Source of the DNA: Gillisia lutea
GTDB lineage: Bacteria > Bacteroidota > Bacteroidia > Flavobacteriales > Flavobacteriaceae
Length of the DNA: 64,000 nucleotides
Reading direction: 5' to 3'
Assembly (NCBI RefSeq): GCF_021568705.1
Contig: NZ_JAKGTH010000006.1
Location: 496,001 to 560,000 of the forward strand
Below, in pieces: positions 9,445-19,201 of this stretch. Below the pieces are notes generated by a model. That model saw only the letters and a program-made list of their open reading frames with translations. It was not told the origin of the DNA and searched no databases. The first letter of the stretch is position 1. Each line of letters opens with the position of its first letter. Both the position numbers and the translations under genes were made by a program.

Positions 9445-11448
9445 TTATTTATAACTTCTAGTTTTCAACTCAATATTTTCAAACACCAACTCTTCTTTAT
9501 GCAAGATTGCCTCACTTGGTTTACCTGTATATTCCCAGGAAGCAACATATTTAAAGTTTTCATCATCTCTTAGCGCTTCCCCATCTTCGGTTTGATACTC
9601 TTCTCTAAAGTGACCTCCACAAGACTCTTCCCTGTGCAATGCATCTTTAGCGAAAAGCTCCCCTAATTCAAGGAAATCTGCTACTCTTCCTGCCTTTTCT
9701 AATTCAGCATTCTTAGTATCGGCAGATCCGGGTACTTTCACATTTTTCCAGAAATCCTCACGCAGTTCAGCTATTTCATGAATCGCCTCTTGCAATTCTT
9801 TAGCGTTTCTGGACATTCCACATTTGTTCCACATGATCTTACCTAATTTCTTATGGTAATGATCTACAGAATGTTGTCCTCCGGCGTTCATCAATTTATT
9901 GATTCTATCTGTCACATCCTTTTCAGCAGCGTCAAATTCTGCAGTATCGGTTGGAATCTTTCCTGTTCTAATATCTTTAGAAAGGTAATCTCCAATAGTG
10001 TAAGGAAGAACAAAATATCCGTCGGCCAGCCCTTGCATTAAAGCAGAAGCACCTAATCTGTTCGCTCCGTGATCAGAAAAGTTTGCTTCTCCCGCTGCAT
10101 AACACCCAGGGATAGTAGTTTGTAAGTTGTAATCTACCCAAAGTCCACCCATTGTATAGTGAACCGCAGGATAGATCATCATAGGAGTTTTATATGGGTT
10201 TTGATCTACGATCTTCTCGTACATCTGGAATAAGTTACCGTATTTAGCCTCTATAACTTCAGTACCTAATTTTACAACCTCTTCTTTTGAAGGGTTTTTA
10301 TGCCCTGATGTGAAAGCCTTTTCTTTTCCATAACGCTCTATAGCGCTCGCAAAATCTAAGTATACAGCTTCTCCAGTTTTATTCACTCCATATCCCGCGT
10401 CACAACGCTCTTTCGCAGCTCTTGAAGCCACATCTCGTGGCACCAAGTTTCCGAAAGCAGGATAACGACGCTCTAAATAATAGTCTCTTTCTTCTTCTGA
10501 AAGATCGGTAGGCTTTTTCTTTCCGGCTCTAATTGCTTCGGCATCTTCTATTTTCTTAGGCACCCAGATACGGCCATCATTACGCAATGATTCCGACATC
10601 AAGGTTAGTTTAGACTGATGATCTCCAGAAACCGGAATACAGGTGGGGTGAATTTGAGTATAACATGGGTTTGCAAATTGAGCTCCTCTACGGTGCGCTC
10701 TCCAAGCCGCCATTACGTTACTTCCCATTGCATTGGTAGAAAGAAAGAATACGTTTCCATACCCTCCGGAAGCCAATACTACCGCATGAGCTGAATGACG
10801 CTCGATTGCTCCCGTCACCATGTCTCTAGCGATTATTCCTCTGGCTTTCCCGCCCACAAGTACAACATCCATCATTTCATGACGATTAAAGGCTTGAATC
10901 TTTCCACGGTTTATCTGGCGATTCATTGCAGAATACGCTCCTAATAACAATTGTTGCCCTGTCTGCCCTTTCGCGTAAAATGTACGTGAAACCAATACCC
11001 CTCCAAAAGAACGGTTATCCAGCATTCCGCCATATTCACGTGCAAAAGGAACTCCCTGAGCAACACATTGATCTATAATATTTCCTGAAACCTCAGCCAA
11101 ACGATATACGTTAGCTTCACGAGAGCGATAATCTCCTCCTTTTACAGTATCGTAAAACAATCTGTAATTAGAATCTCCATCTCCTTGATAATTCTTTGCG
11201 GCGTTAATACCACCCTGAGCAGCAATAGAGTGTGCCCTTCTTGGAGAATCCTGGTAACAAAAAGTCTTTACGTTATATCCAAGCTCTGCCAATGTAGCTG
11301 CTGCACTACCTCCGGCAAGCCCTGTTCCTATTACAATAATATCAATATTACGCTTATTGGCAGGGTTAACTAAGTTGATGTTATTTTTATAGTTGATCCA
11401 CTTTTCTTCAAGTGGTCCTTCCGGTATCTTTGAATCTAAAACTGACAT
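9445..11448 (-). CDS. sdhA: Succinate dehydrogenase/fumarate reductase flavoprotein subunit
   Basis: Catalytic subunit oxidising succinate to fumarate. The FAD-binding dinucleotide fold is at about residues 38-60 ([20 protein letters not shown]), the covalent FAD histidine is in [15 protein letters not shown], and substrate motifs HPTCIP and [12 protein letters not shown] are present. The C-terminal cap has the Bacteroidetes-type [13 protein letters not shown]. 667 aa is the usual length for the di-haem-cytochrome-b class of Bacteroidetes. It follows sdhC after 9 bp, so the two are co-transcribed. Confidence 0.97.
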   Translation of the reverse strand: MSVLDSKIPEGPLEEKWINYKNNINLVNPANKRNIDIIVIGTGLAGGSAAATLAELGYNVKTFCYQDSPRRAHSIAAQGGINAAKNYQGDGDSNYRLFYDTVKGGDYRSREANVYRLAEVSGNIIDQCVAQGVPFAREYGGMLDNRSFGGVLVSRTFYAKGQTGQQLLLGAYSAMNRQINRGKIQAFNRHEMMDVVLVGGKARGIIARDMVTGAIERHSAHAVVLASGGYGNVFFLSTNAMGSNVMAAWRAHRRGAQFANPCYTQIHPTCIPVSGDHQSKLTLMSESLRNDGRIWVPKKIEDAEAIRAGKKKPTDLSEEERDYYLERRYPAFGNLVPRDVASRAAKERCDAGYGVNKTGEAVYLDFASAIERYGKEKAFTSGHKNPSKEEVVKLGTEVIEAKYGNLFQMYEKIVDQNPYKTPMMIYPAVHYTMGGLWVDYNLQTTIPGCYAAGEANFSDHGANRLGASALMQGLADGYFVLPYTIGDYLSKDIRTGKIPTDTAEFDAAEKDVTDRINKLMNAGGQHSVDHYHKKLGKIMWNKCGMSRNAKELQEAIHEIAELREDFWKNVKVPGSADTKNAELEKAGRVADFLELGELFAKDALHREESCGGHFREEYQTEDGEALRDDENFKYVASWEYTGKPSEAILHKEELVFENIELKTRSYK

Positions 11449-11457
11449 AAATCTTAC

Positions 11458-12123
11458 CTATTGAACGTTATTAATATAATGAAAAAGAGCTATAAAAATA
11501 AACCCTAACGGAATAACTATCGCAAATGCAACAGTAAAGCCTCTCAACCCTTTTGAATATTTGTTATTGAAACCAACAGACTGAAATGATGAAGAAAAAC
11601 CGTGTATTAAGTGAAGCATCAAAAAGATGAATGATAGCACGTATAAACCTGTTCTTACTGGGCTTTCAAATTTTGCAACTAGTTCTCCATAATATCTAGT
11701 TGCATCTTCAGGATGAGACTGAATATATTTATGAACTATTTCCGGAAACCAGAAATCGTAAAAGTGAAGCCCTAAGAATGCCAGAATAACCAGACCAGAG
11801 TAGATCATGTTTCGAGACATCCAGCTAGAATTAGCGCTTCCATTAAATCTTACATAATTAATACTTCTAGACCTTCTGTTTCTTATTTCAAGGACAAACC
11901 CCATTATAAAGTGAAAACACACCCCAAATATCAAAATAGGCTGCAATAGAGCCTGCACTAAAAAATTAGTCCCCATAAAATGGGAGATCTCATTGAAAAC
12001 GTCTGGACTAATAACCGACGTTAAATTGATAGTAAAGTGTTGAGCTAAAAATAAGACTAGGAACAGTCCAGATAAGGCCATAGCAAACTTTCGTGCTACA
12101 GAAGATTTTAGAAATCCACCCAT
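11458..12123 (-). CDS. sdhC: Succinate dehydrogenase cytochrome b subunit
   Basis: Single membrane-anchor subunit of complex II that carries the quinone site and haem b. It has five hydrophobic segments with histidines in helices (FLAQHFTINLTSV, FGVCFHFIMGF, ILAFLGLHFYDFW, LHLIHGFSSSFQSVGF), the pattern of the b558 SdhC family. I start at MGGFLKSSVARK (221 aa); an ATG 33 bp upstream lies inside the -7 promoter element, so it cannot be in the transcript from that promoter. First gene of sdhCAB. Confidence 0.94.
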   Translation of the reverse strand: MGGFLKSSVARKFAMALSGLFLVLFLAQHFTINLTSVISPDVFNEISHFMGTNFLVQALLQPILIFGVCFHFIMGFVLEIRNRRSRSINYVRFNGSANSSWMSRNMIYSGLVILAFLGLHFYDFWFPEIVHKYIQSHPEDATRYYGELVAKFESPVRTGLYVLSFIFLMLHLIHGFSSSFQSVGFNNKYSKGLRGFTVAFAIVIPLGFIFIALFHYINNVQ

Positions 12124-12153
12124 GGGTTTTATTTTTTTATAAAATTTTGATAG

Positions 12154-12185
12154 CAAAAATACACCTCCTACCAGTTATTAACAAA
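12154..12185 (-). promoter_or_regulatory. sdhCAB promoter
   Basis: On the minus strand TTTG (12182-12185) and TATTTTTG (12154-12161) are separated by 20 nt, an exact match to the Bacteroidetes sigma-ABfr consensus TTTG-N(17-23)-TAnnTTTG. Expected transcription start is near 12148, about 25 nt before the sdhC ATG. Confidence 0.82.
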
Positions 12186-12389
12186 CTTTAAGCTTGTTTT
12201 CAACTCTATTTAGAACTAATTTAAAAAGGTTTATGAATTGTTTATCTAGACAGGTAAATATAGCCTTGACGTATTATTAAATAAGAGTTAAAAACAAATA
12301 AAAAAAACAAAGTATATTTCCATTGATTTCTCCCTCCAAATACCTCAAAGATTATTAATTTAGTAGGACATCAATTCCTATTCATTTCA

Positions 12390-13304
12390 ATGGATTTTAT
12401 CGACTACTACAAAATTCTGGAGCTGGATAAATCTGCTAGTCAGGCTGATATTAAAAAAGCCTATCGAAAACTGGCAAGAAAATATCATCCAGATCTCAAC
12501 CCTAATGATAAGAGTGCCCAGGCAAAATTTCAACAAATAAATGAAGCCAACGAAGTACTAAGTGATCCTGAAAAACGTAAAAAGTACGACCAGTATGGCA
12601 AAGACTGGCAACATGCCGAACAGTTTGAAAAAGCAAAACAACAGCAGCAATATTCGGGTGGAAGTTTCAACAGAGGGGGACGACAACAGCAACAATATTC
12701 CGGAAGTTTTGATGAGGATACTTTTTCTGATTTTTTTGAACAGATGTTTGGTGGTGGGGCCCGAAGAAGAGGAGCAGGAAGAAGCCCTCAATTTAAGGGA
12801 CAGGACTTTAATGCAGAATTACAACTTAACTTAAAAGATGTTTACACCTCTCAAAAACAAACCCTCACCGTTAACGGTAAGAACATCAGGCTAACAATAC
12901 CTGCAGGAGTAGAAAACGGACAAACCATACGCATAAAAGGACACGGGGGCCCTGGAATGCAGGGTGGGCCGAAAGGAGATTTACTTATCACTTTTAAAAT
13001 AGTTAATAATACTGCTTTTAAAAGAGAAAAGGAAAACCTGTATTCAGAAGAAGAGATTAACCTCTATACTGCATTACTGGGAGGTGAGATTACCATTAAT
13101 ACCTTTACAGGTAAAGTAAAACTAAAAGTGAAACCTGAAACTCAATCGGGGACCCAGGTTAAATTAAAAGGAAAAGGTTTTCCAAAATATAAAAAGGAAG
13201 GCGAATTTGGAGATCTCTATATCACCTACAAAGTGAAGATGCCAACCAAACTCACAAAAAAGGAAAAAGAACTTTTTCACGAACTTCAAAAATTGCGCTC
13301 ATGA
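12390..13304 (+). CDS. cbpA: CbpA-type DnaJ co-chaperone
   Basis: Class II J-domain protein (304 aa) that stimulates DnaK and, in the CbpA family, may bind curved DNA. The J-domain (residues 1-70) has the essential HPD in [11 protein letters not shown] Gly/Phe/Gln linker (about 75-130) contains two QQQQYSG repeats and DFFEQMFGG. There is no CxxCxGxG zinc finger, which separates it from DnaJ. The two C-terminal beta-sandwich domains ([56 protein letters not shown]) are intact. It overlaps the CbpM-like gene by 4 bp (ATGA), indicating translational coupling. Confidence 0.94.
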   Translation: MDFIDYYKILELDKSASQADIKKAYRKLARKYHPDLNPNDKSAQAKFQQINEANEVLSDPEKRKKYDQYGKDWQHAEQFEKAKQQQQYSGGSFNRGGRQQQQYSGSFDEDTFSDFFEQMFGGGARRRGAGRSPQFKGQDFNAELQLNLKDVYTSQKQTLTVNGKNIRLTIPAGVENGQTIRIKGHGGPGMQGGPKGDLLITFKIVNNTAFKREKENLYSEEEINLYTALLGGEITINTFTGKVKLKVKPETQSGTQVKLKGKGFPKYKKEGEFGDLYITYKVKMPTKLTKKEKELFHELQKLRS

Positions 13305-13591
13305 ATTTAGACGAACTTATTTCCACTCAGGATATTTGCTTGAATTATAAGGTAGAGCACACTTTTATACATTCATTACGCGAAAGTGGGCTTATAGAAA
13401 TTATTACTTTAAAGGAAAAGGACTACGTGCACTGCGATAGGATTTCTGAATTTGAAAGATTTCGACGACTTCATTACGAGCTGGATATAAATCTGGAAGG
13501 ACTGGAAGCAATTACCAATTTACTAGAGCGACTGGAGCAACTTCATCAGGAAAACCAGCGGTTAAAAAATAGACTGGAGATGTATGAATAG
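13301..13591 (+). CDS. cbpM: CbpM-like chaperone modulator
   Basis: A 96-aa protein with a MerR-like N-terminal part ([41 protein letters not shown]) and a C-terminal leucine-rich coiled coil ([21 protein letters not shown]). In E. coli CbpM binds the J-domain of CbpA and inhibits it; adjacency and the ATGA overlap with cbpA support the same role here. Confidence 0.9.
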   Translation: MNLDELISTQDICLNYKVEHTFIHSLRESGLIEIITLKEKDYVHCDRISEFERFRRLHYELDINLEGLEAITNLLERLEQLHQENQRLKNRLEMYE

Positions 13592-13723
13592 CTCAAACGT
13601 TAACGAAATCTAAAATTTTTTAAACATAGTTTAACAGGATTTGAATATAGTCTCTTTAATTTTATGCCCGGTTTTCACTTTTAAAGTGGAAACTTCACGA
13701 AATTCTAATTTTTAAAGTACAGT

Positions 13724-15016
13724 ATGAAATACGATCCAATCGACAAAAGTCTGTTTGTAAAGAACCGTAAAAATTTTATGGCCCAAATGAAGCCTAAAAG
13801 TTTAGCCGTTTTCAATTCAAATGATGTCTATCCTATTAGCGCAGATAGCACCATGCCTTTTCAACAAGCTCGTGATATTTTCTACCTTTCGGGCGTAGAC
13901 CAAGACAAAAGTATATTGGTACTATTTCCGGATGCTCCTCATGAAAAACACAGAGAGATTTTATTTCTAACTGAAACCAATGATCACATTGCTGTTTGGG
14001 AAGGTGAAAAACTCACAAAAGAAAAAGCATACGACACCAGTGGAATAAAAACAGTATACTGGTTAAAGGATTTCGAAAAGATATTCTTTGAAGTAATGAC
14101 CCAATGTGAGACCGTTTATTTCAACACTAACGAACATTACAGAGCAGCTATTGAAACTGAAACCCGAGAAGCCAGATTTGTAGAATGGTGTAAAAAACAA
14201 TATCCCGCACATCAGGTCGCCAAAAGCAACCCTATTTTGCAAAGATTGAGATCCGTAAAAGATCCTCTTGAGCTGGAATTGATGCAAAAAGCCTGTAATA
14301 TCACTGAAAAGGCCTTCAGAAGAACCTTGGATTTTGTAAAACCCGGGGTTTGGGAATATCAAATTGAGGCTGAATATATGCATGAATTTTTGAACAATCG
14401 CTCCAAAGGATTTGCCTACACACCAATTATTGCTAGTGGAAATAACGCGAACGTGCTTCACTATATAGAGAACAATCAGCAATGTAAAGCCGGAGATCTA
14501 ATTCTATTAGATACCGGAGCTGAATATGCGAATTATTCTAGCGATATGACTCGTACTATCCCTGTATCAGGAACCTTTACAAAAAGACAAAAAGAGGTTT
14601 ATAATGCAGTGAACAGAGTGAAAAATGAGGCTCAAAAAATGTTAGTCCCAGGAACTATCTGGGCCGACTATCATGTTGAAGTTGGTAAGTTAATGACCTC
14701 AGAATTACTAGGCTTAGGATTGCTAGATAAAGCCGATGTGAAGAATGAAGATCCAGACTGGCCGGCCTATAAGAAATATTTCATGCACGGTACTTCTCAC
14801 CATATTGGTCTAGATACACATGACTATGGAATTCTAACCGAACCTATGCAGGCAAATCAAGTATTTACTGTAGAGCCTGGAATTTATATTCCTGCGGAAG
14901 GATTTGGAATTAGACTGGAAGATGATCTGGTAATCCAGGAAAAAGGAGAACCTTTTAACTTAATGGGGAACATTCCTATTGAAGCAGAAGAAATCGAAGA
15001 TTTGATGAATTCATAG
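13724..15016 (+). CDS. pepP: Xaa-Pro aminopeptidase (aminopeptidase P)
   Basis: Dinuclear Mn metallopeptidase removing N-terminal residues that precede proline. The N-terminal creatinase-like domain (residues 1-170) starts with KSLFVKNRKNFM; the C-terminal pita-bread domain has metal ligands Asp in LLDTGAEYANYSSDMTRT, His in GTSHHIGLDTHDYG, Glu in VEPGIYIP and Glu in GIRLEDDLV. The 430-aa length is normal. It stands alone, with a strong terminator downstream. Confidence 0.96.
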   Translation: MKYDPIDKSLFVKNRKNFMAQMKPKSLAVFNSNDVYPISADSTMPFQQARDIFYLSGVDQDKSILVLFPDAPHEKHREILFLTETNDHIAVWEGEKLTKEKAYDTSGIKTVYWLKDFEKIFFEVMTQCETVYFNTNEHYRAAIETETREARFVEWCKKQYPAHQVAKSNPILQRLRSVKDPLELELMQKACNITEKAFRRTLDFVKPGVWEYQIEAEYMHEFLNNRSKGFAYTPIIASGNNANVLHYIENNQQCKAGDLILLDTGAEYANYSSDMTRTIPVSGTFTKRQKEVYNAVNRVKNEAQKMLVPGTIWADYHVEVGKLMTSELLGLGLLDKADVKNEDPDWPAYKKYFMHGTSHHIGLDTHDYGILTEPMQANQVFTVEPGIYIPAEGFGIRLEDDLVIQEKGEPFNLMGNIPIEAEEIEDLMNS

Positions 15017-15034
15017 TTTTCAAAGAGTAATTTT

Positions 15035-15077
15035 AAAAGCTCCATTCTTCAGAATAACACTGAAGGATGGAGCTTTT
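15035..15077. terminator. Terminator between pepP and brnQ
   Basis: AAAAGCTCCATTCTTCA (15035-15051) pairs with TGAAGGATGGAGCTTTT (15061-15077) with a single G-T wobble and a 9-nt loop, followed on the plus strand by a long T-run. It separates the two convergent genes. Confidence 0.9.
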
Positions 15078-15088
15078 ATTTTTTTTCA

Positions 15089-16378
15089 CTAAGCTGTAGC
15101 CTTAGTAATGTTACTATTGTTTGTTTCCCAAAAATAAGAAATCCAAAAACTAAGAAAAGCAGGGATCACCCATCCCAATCCATAGGCGCTTAATGGAATA
15201 TAAGTCTGCAAGTTTTCATAAACTCCTTCCTCTAAAATATACTTCAGGGCATCCGGTAAACTAAAAATAATGGTCGCTACTACTGTAGCTATCATAATTT
15301 TTCTGGTACGTAACTTAGCCGGCATCACATTCAATAAAATCAATACAATAGTGAGTGGGTAAATAAGTAAAAGTATGGGTAGGGCGATATTTATAATCGC
15401 ATCTACAGAAAGTGCCCCCATTACTACTCCAAGTATACAAGTAAGACTTACCGTTACAGGGTACACCCAGGTATTATGTATTCTCTCGGTTATAAAATCG
15501 GCTATCCCCGTAACAATTCCTACAGCGGTAGTAAAACACGCCAAAGCAACCAAAATTGCAAGACTTATCTTCCCCCAAGCCCCGACACTTAAAAAACTAA
15601 TCCCGGAAAGCAATTCTGTTCGAGTAACATCAGGAGCAAACTCAGCATTTACTAAGGCACCGTTATATATAAGACCACCATAGATAAGGAATAAACTTAA
15701 TCCTGCAAGAATAGCGGCAGAAGTTATTAGCTGCCTGATCTCTGCCTCTTTTGTATACCCTTTCAACTTTACAGAAATAATAATTACTCCCCCTACAACT
15801 AAGGCCGCAATAGCATCGAAGGTTTGATAACCTTCAAAAAACCCAGATAACACAGGAGTTTCTCCTACAGGCTCTAACATAGGTGGATGAGAAGAGAAAA
15901 TACCGTTCACCACGATTATCAGCAATAGTAGCAGAATGGCGGGCGTTAGAAATTTCCCAATGTTATTGATAACCGTTGAACGTTTTATCACAAAAATAAA
16001 TACCAGGCCAAAATAAAGAATACTGGTAGTTAAAGCACTTATATCGAAATAGGGCGCAATGGCAATTTCATGAGTTACCGCGGCAGTTCTTGGGGCCGGT
16101 AATAAGGCACATATTAAATATATGATGATGCAAAATATAAGGCTGAATAATGGCGATATTTTCTTTGCGAAATCAAACATTCCTCCTTGTAGCCTTGCAT
16201 GTGCAAAAATCCCCAACAAAGGCAATCCCACTCCGGAAATAACAAATCCCAATGCCACTAAATACCATTCTCTTCCAGCCGCAAACCCAATTAAAGGAGG
16301 TAGAATTAAATTTCCTGCACCAAAAAAAAGAGCGAATAAGGCAAAACCAACTACAAAAGCTTCTTTATTAAATTTCAT
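15089..16378 (-). CDS. brnQ: Branched-chain amino acid carrier (LIVCS family)
   Basis: Sodium-coupled uptake of leucine, isoleucine and valine across the inner membrane. The 429-aa sequence has about 12 hydrophobic segments; characteristic family motifs are the N-terminal ALFFGAGNLILPPLIGFAAG and PLLGIFAHARLQGG, and the mid-protein YQTFDAIAALVVGGVIII. The upstream side is divergent from the alpha/beta hydrolase with a 34-bp gap. Confidence 0.95.
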   Translation of the reverse strand: MKFNKEAFVVGFALFALFFGAGNLILPPLIGFAAGREWYLVALGFVISGVGLPLLGIFAHARLQGGMFDFAKKISPLFSLIFCIIIYLICALLPAPRTAAVTHEIAIAPYFDISALTTSILYFGLVFIFVIKRSTVINNIGKFLTPAILLLLLIIVVNGIFSSHPPMLEPVGETPVLSGFFEGYQTFDAIAALVVGGVIIISVKLKGYTKEAEIRQLITSAAILAGLSLFLIYGGLIYNGALVNAEFAPDVTRTELLSGISFLSVGAWGKISLAILVALACFTTAVGIVTGIADFITERIHNTWVYPVTVSLTCILGVVMGALSVDAIINIALPILLLIYPLTIVLILLNVMPAKLRTRKIMIATVVATIIFSLPDALKYILEEGVYENLQTYIPLSAYGLGWVIPAFLSFWISYFWETNNSNITKATA

Positions 16379-16412
16379 TTTGCCGTTTCAATTTTTATAA
16401 TATATTTCACAA

Positions 16413-17183
16413 ATGACAATAACCTACAAGAATACTCCTGTATTTTATAGCACCAAAGGTACCGGAAATCCGCTGGTTTTATTACATGGTTTTTTAGAAA
16501 GCCATAAAATATGGCTCCCTTTTACAGATAAACTATCTAGCGAGCGACAAGTAATTCTAATCGATCTTCCCGGACACGGACAATCGGGAACTTTAAGCGA
16601 TGTTCATAACATGGAGCTCATGGCAGAAGTGGTTAGGGAAGTATTAAATAATATAGGAATCTCAGAAGCAAGTATAGCAGGGCATTCGATGGGTGGATAT
16701 GTGAGTTTGGCATTCTATGAAAAATTTCCTACTATGGTTAAAGCTCTTGCGCTTATCAACTCTACTTCCGAGGAAGATTCAGAAGAGAGGAAATTTAATA
16801 GAGATCGCGCTATTAGTTTAGTGCAAAAAAATAAACGAAGTTTTGTGAGCATGGCTATTTCGAACTTACTCACTAAAAAAAACGATCAAAAATTTAAAGG
16901 AGAACTAAATATCTTAAAAGAAGAAGGACAAAAACTTACAGAAAACAGCATAACCGCCGCGTTAAAAGGAATGAAAATTCGTACAAATAAAACCGAATTA
17001 TTAGCTCAATTTAAGGGACAGAAAATTATTGTTGCCGGACAAAAAGACCCCGTAATGAGCTTTAATTCAGTGAAGCGTGTAGCTAAAAAAACGAATTCCA
17101 CCTTGAAAACATTTCCTGACGGCCATTTATCTTTTATTGAAAATGAAGCAGATCTTCTGGAAATAATGCTTTTAATCGATTAA
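16413..17183 (+). CDS. Alpha/beta hydrolase
   Basis: A 256-aa single-domain hydrolase with the full triad: oxyanion HGFLES near residue 26, nucleophile Ser in AGHSMGGYVSL near 96, Asp in AGQKDPVMS near 211, His in DGHLSFIE near 236. The pattern (LIDLPGHGQSG) is that of the MenH/BioH-like esterase group; the substrate cannot be told. A near-consensus -7 box (TATATTTC) lies just before the ATG. Confidence 0.9.
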   Translation: MTITYKNTPVFYSTKGTGNPLVLLHGFLESHKIWLPFTDKLSSERQVILIDLPGHGQSGTLSDVHNMELMAEVVREVLNNIGISEASIAGHSMGGYVSLAFYEKFPTMVKALALINSTSEEDSEERKFNRDRAISLVQKNKRSFVSMAISNLLTKKNDQKFKGELNILKEEGQKLTENSITAALKGMKIRTNKTELLAQFKGQKIIVAGQKDPVMSFNSVKRVAKKTNSTLKTFPDGHLSFIENEADLLEIMLLID

Positions 17184-17192
17184 ATAGTGGTT

Positions 17193-17226
17193 TTTGTCGG
17201 TTTTTTAACTTTTTTTTATAACTTTG
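17193..17226 (+). promoter_or_regulatory. Promoter of the small zinc-ribbon-like gene
   Basis: TTTG (17193-17196) and TAACTTTG (17219-17226), spaced by 22 nt, match the Bacteroidetes promoter consensus. Predicted start near 17231, about 24 nt before the ATG. Confidence 0.75.
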
Positions 17227-17254
17227 AATTTAGAATAAAGAAAATCAACCCTTT

Positions 17255-17506
17255 ATGAAGAAAAAAAACCAAAAATTATTTTCATTCGCAGAGGTGTATT
17301 GTAACCTTTTTGGCCACAAATTAAAAGTGTCTAAAAACGTTACAAATCATATTCATGAATATACATGCGAAAAATGCGGTATAGAAATGACCGATACCGC
17401 CAACGGCTTTTTAGCAAAGCTAACTCCTAAGTTTAAGGAGACCAACGATTATATTGCTAAGATCTATAAAAGAAGAAAGCAGAGGCGCTACGCAAATGCC
17501 ACTTAG
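17255..17506 (+). CDS. Small basic protein with zinc-ribbon-like Cys/His pattern
   Basis: An 83-aa protein with no family I recognise. It contains a possible metal site C-x4-H (VYCNLFGHKLKV), HIHEYTCEKCGIEM with CxxC, and a very basic tail (KIYKRRKQRR). It has its own consensus promoter and a good start, so it is a real gene. Basic charge plus a ribbon suggests nucleic-acid or ribosome binding, an inference only. Its last codons overlap the convergent thiL by 4 bp. Confidence 0.82.
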   Translation: MKKKNQKLFSFAEVYCNLFGHKLKVSKNVTNHIHEYTCEKCGIEMTDTANGFLAKLTPKFKETNDYIAKIYKRRKQRRYANAT

Positions 17507-18558
17507 TCTTCTTCTCTATCCATTGCATTCCAACCCTTAGCAATAAGCGGAATTTTAGTATCTCCCCTTGTTATTAAGTGCATCCCTTCCCGCTCTTCTG
17601 TCATATAGCCAATAATACTGAAATTTGGATTTCCTTTAATTTTATCGAAATCTTCCTGAGCTACTGTAAACAATAATTCGTAGTCTTCACCACCACTTAG
17701 CGCAATAGTTGTACTATCTAGTTCAAACTCTTCACAGGCTGCAATAACGGCAGGATCTAAAGGTATTTTATTTTCATATAAATTAACTCCTACCTTCGAA
17801 TTTTTACAAATGTGAATAATTTCAGAAGATAAGCCATCGCTAATATCTATCATAGAAGTTGGTTTCACCTCTAATGATCTCAACAAAGGGCCAATATCCT
17901 TACGAGCTTCCGGTTTCAATTGGCGCTCAATTAAATAAGTGTATTGATCAAGATCTGGCTGAGAATTAGGGTTCACTTTAAAAACCTCTTTTTCACGCTC
18001 TAAGATTTGCAAGCCCATATATGAAGCTCCCAAATCTCCTGTAACCACCAAGAGATCGTTAGGTTTTGCCCCACTTCTATAAACCACATCTTCTTTTTTA
18101 GCCTTTCCTAATGCTGTAACACTAATAAGCAAACCTTTTGTAGAGGAAGTAGTATCTCCTCCAACCACATCTACATTATATATCTTTGCAGCTAGCTCTA
18201 TTCCGGCGTACAACTCTTCCAGTGCTTCTACCGGGAATCTGTTAGAACAGGCTATTCCAATGGTAATTTGCGTAGCCTCTCCATTCATGGCATATACATC
18301 AGAAAGGTTTACCATTACCGCCTTATACCCCAAATGCTTGAGTGGCATATAGGCCAAATCAAAATGCACCCCTTCTACGAGCAAATCGGTGGTGACAAGT
18401 GTTTCGTATCCATTGAAATCAAGTACCGCCGCATCGTCTCCAATACTTTTAACAGTCGATTTCAATTTGGGGGCTAAATTCTTGGTAAGTAAATCAATGA
18501 GTCCAAATTCTCCCAATTCTGAAAGGTTTGTTCTGCTTTGCTGACTATCTTCTAACAT
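17503..18558 (-). CDS. thiL: Thiamine-monophosphate kinase
   Basis: Phosphorylates thiamine monophosphate to the active cofactor thiamine diphosphate. The PurM-like fold motifs are clear: SIGDDAAVLDF, TTDLLVEGVHFDLAYMP, GGDTTSSTKGL, VTGDLGASYMGL, MIDISDGLSSEI and SGGEDYELLFTV. 351 aa is slightly longer than E. coli ThiL, as is usual in Bacteroidetes. Single gene with its own promoter. Confidence 0.96.
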   Translation of the reverse strand: MLEDSQQSRTNLSELGEFGLIDLLTKNLAPKLKSTVKSIGDDAAVLDFNGYETLVTTDLLVEGVHFDLAYMPLKHLGYKAVMVNLSDVYAMNGEATQITIGIACSNRFPVEALEELYAGIELAAKIYNVDVVGGDTTSSTKGLLISVTALGKAKKEDVVYRSGAKPNDLLVVTGDLGASYMGLQILEREKEVFKVNPNSQPDLDQYTYLIERQLKPEARKDIGPLLRSLEVKPTSMIDISDGLSSEIIHICKNSKVGVNLYENKIPLDPAVIAACEEFELDSTTIALSGGEDYELLFTVAQEDFDKIKGNPNFSIIGYMTEEREGMHLITRGDTKIPLIAKGWNAMDREED

Positions 18559-18577
18559 GAAAATTGGTTTTAAAGCG

Positions 18578-18605
18578 CAAAAATAAATGAATATTCTTGC
18601 AACAA
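18578..18605 (-). promoter_or_regulatory. thiL promoter
   Basis: On the minus strand TTG (18603-18605) and TATTTTTG (18578-18585) are 17 nt apart, fitting the Bacteroidetes consensus. A start near 18572 leaves a leader of about 14 nt. Confidence 0.7.
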
Positions 18606-18742
18606 GGTCAATTTTAATAGGTTTTATGAATTTTAAAATATTTCTACAGTAAGCCTTATCCTGCTAATCTTTAAGAAATAGCACCTACATGGGCACTACG
18701 AGAGACTTTAAATTCCATTGGATAAACCTATAATCACATACG

Positions 18743-18792
18743 CAAAACAAATGTTACAGATATGGTAAACCGCTTGTTTTGTAGTATATTTG
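18743..18792 (+). promoter_or_regulatory. Candidate suf promoter with flanking inverted repeat
   Basis: TATATTTG (18785-18792) is an exact -7 match 28 nt before the A-type carrier ATG. No clear TTG is present at the right distance, so this may be an activated or weak promoter. CAAAACAA (18743-18750) and TTGTTTTG (18774-18781) form an inverted repeat with a 23-bp spacer directly upstream; this could be a regulator site, but the repeat is low in complexity. Confidence 0.5.
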
Positions 18793-18820
18793 CACAAAAT
18801 TAAGACTAATCTTTTTAGCT

Positions 18821-19150
18821 ATGATAAAGGTAAGCGAAGACGCAAAAAAAAGGATTGCACTGTTAATGTCCGATGAGGGATACAATGCAACGACCGATTA
18901 CGTGCGTGTAGGAGTGAAAAGTGGCGGATGTTCGGGATTGTCGTACGAATTGAAATTTGATAAAAATCAGACAGAGAGCGATAAGATGTTTGAAGACAAT
19001 GAGGTAAAGATCGTTGTCGACAAAAAAAGTGTGCTCTATCTGGCTGGTACTATCCTCGAATATTCTGGCGGCTTAAATGGCAAGGGATTTGTATTTAACA
19101 ATCCCAATGCGCAACGCACTTGTGGTTGTGGTGAAAGTTTTTCACTATAA
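18821..19150 (+). CDS. sufA: A-type Fe-S cluster carrier (SufA/IscA family)
   Basis: Carries or delivers Fe-S clusters assembled by SufBCD. The 109-aa HesB fold has the three conserved cysteines: one in SGGCSGLSYEL and two in the C-terminal RTCGCGESFSL. First gene of the suf cluster, 51 bp before the sufB ATG. The IscA versus SufA name rests on the neighbourhood. Confidence 0.94.
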   Translation: MIKVSEDAKKRIALLMSDEGYNATTDYVRVGVKSGGCSGLSYELKFDKNQTESDKMFEDNEVKIVVDKKSVLYLAGTILEYSGGLNGKGFVFNNPNAQRTCGCGESFSL

Positions 19151-19201
19151 ATCAATATTTTGTCCGAAGCAATTCGGAAAATTCATTTAGAAATTACAAT
19201 A

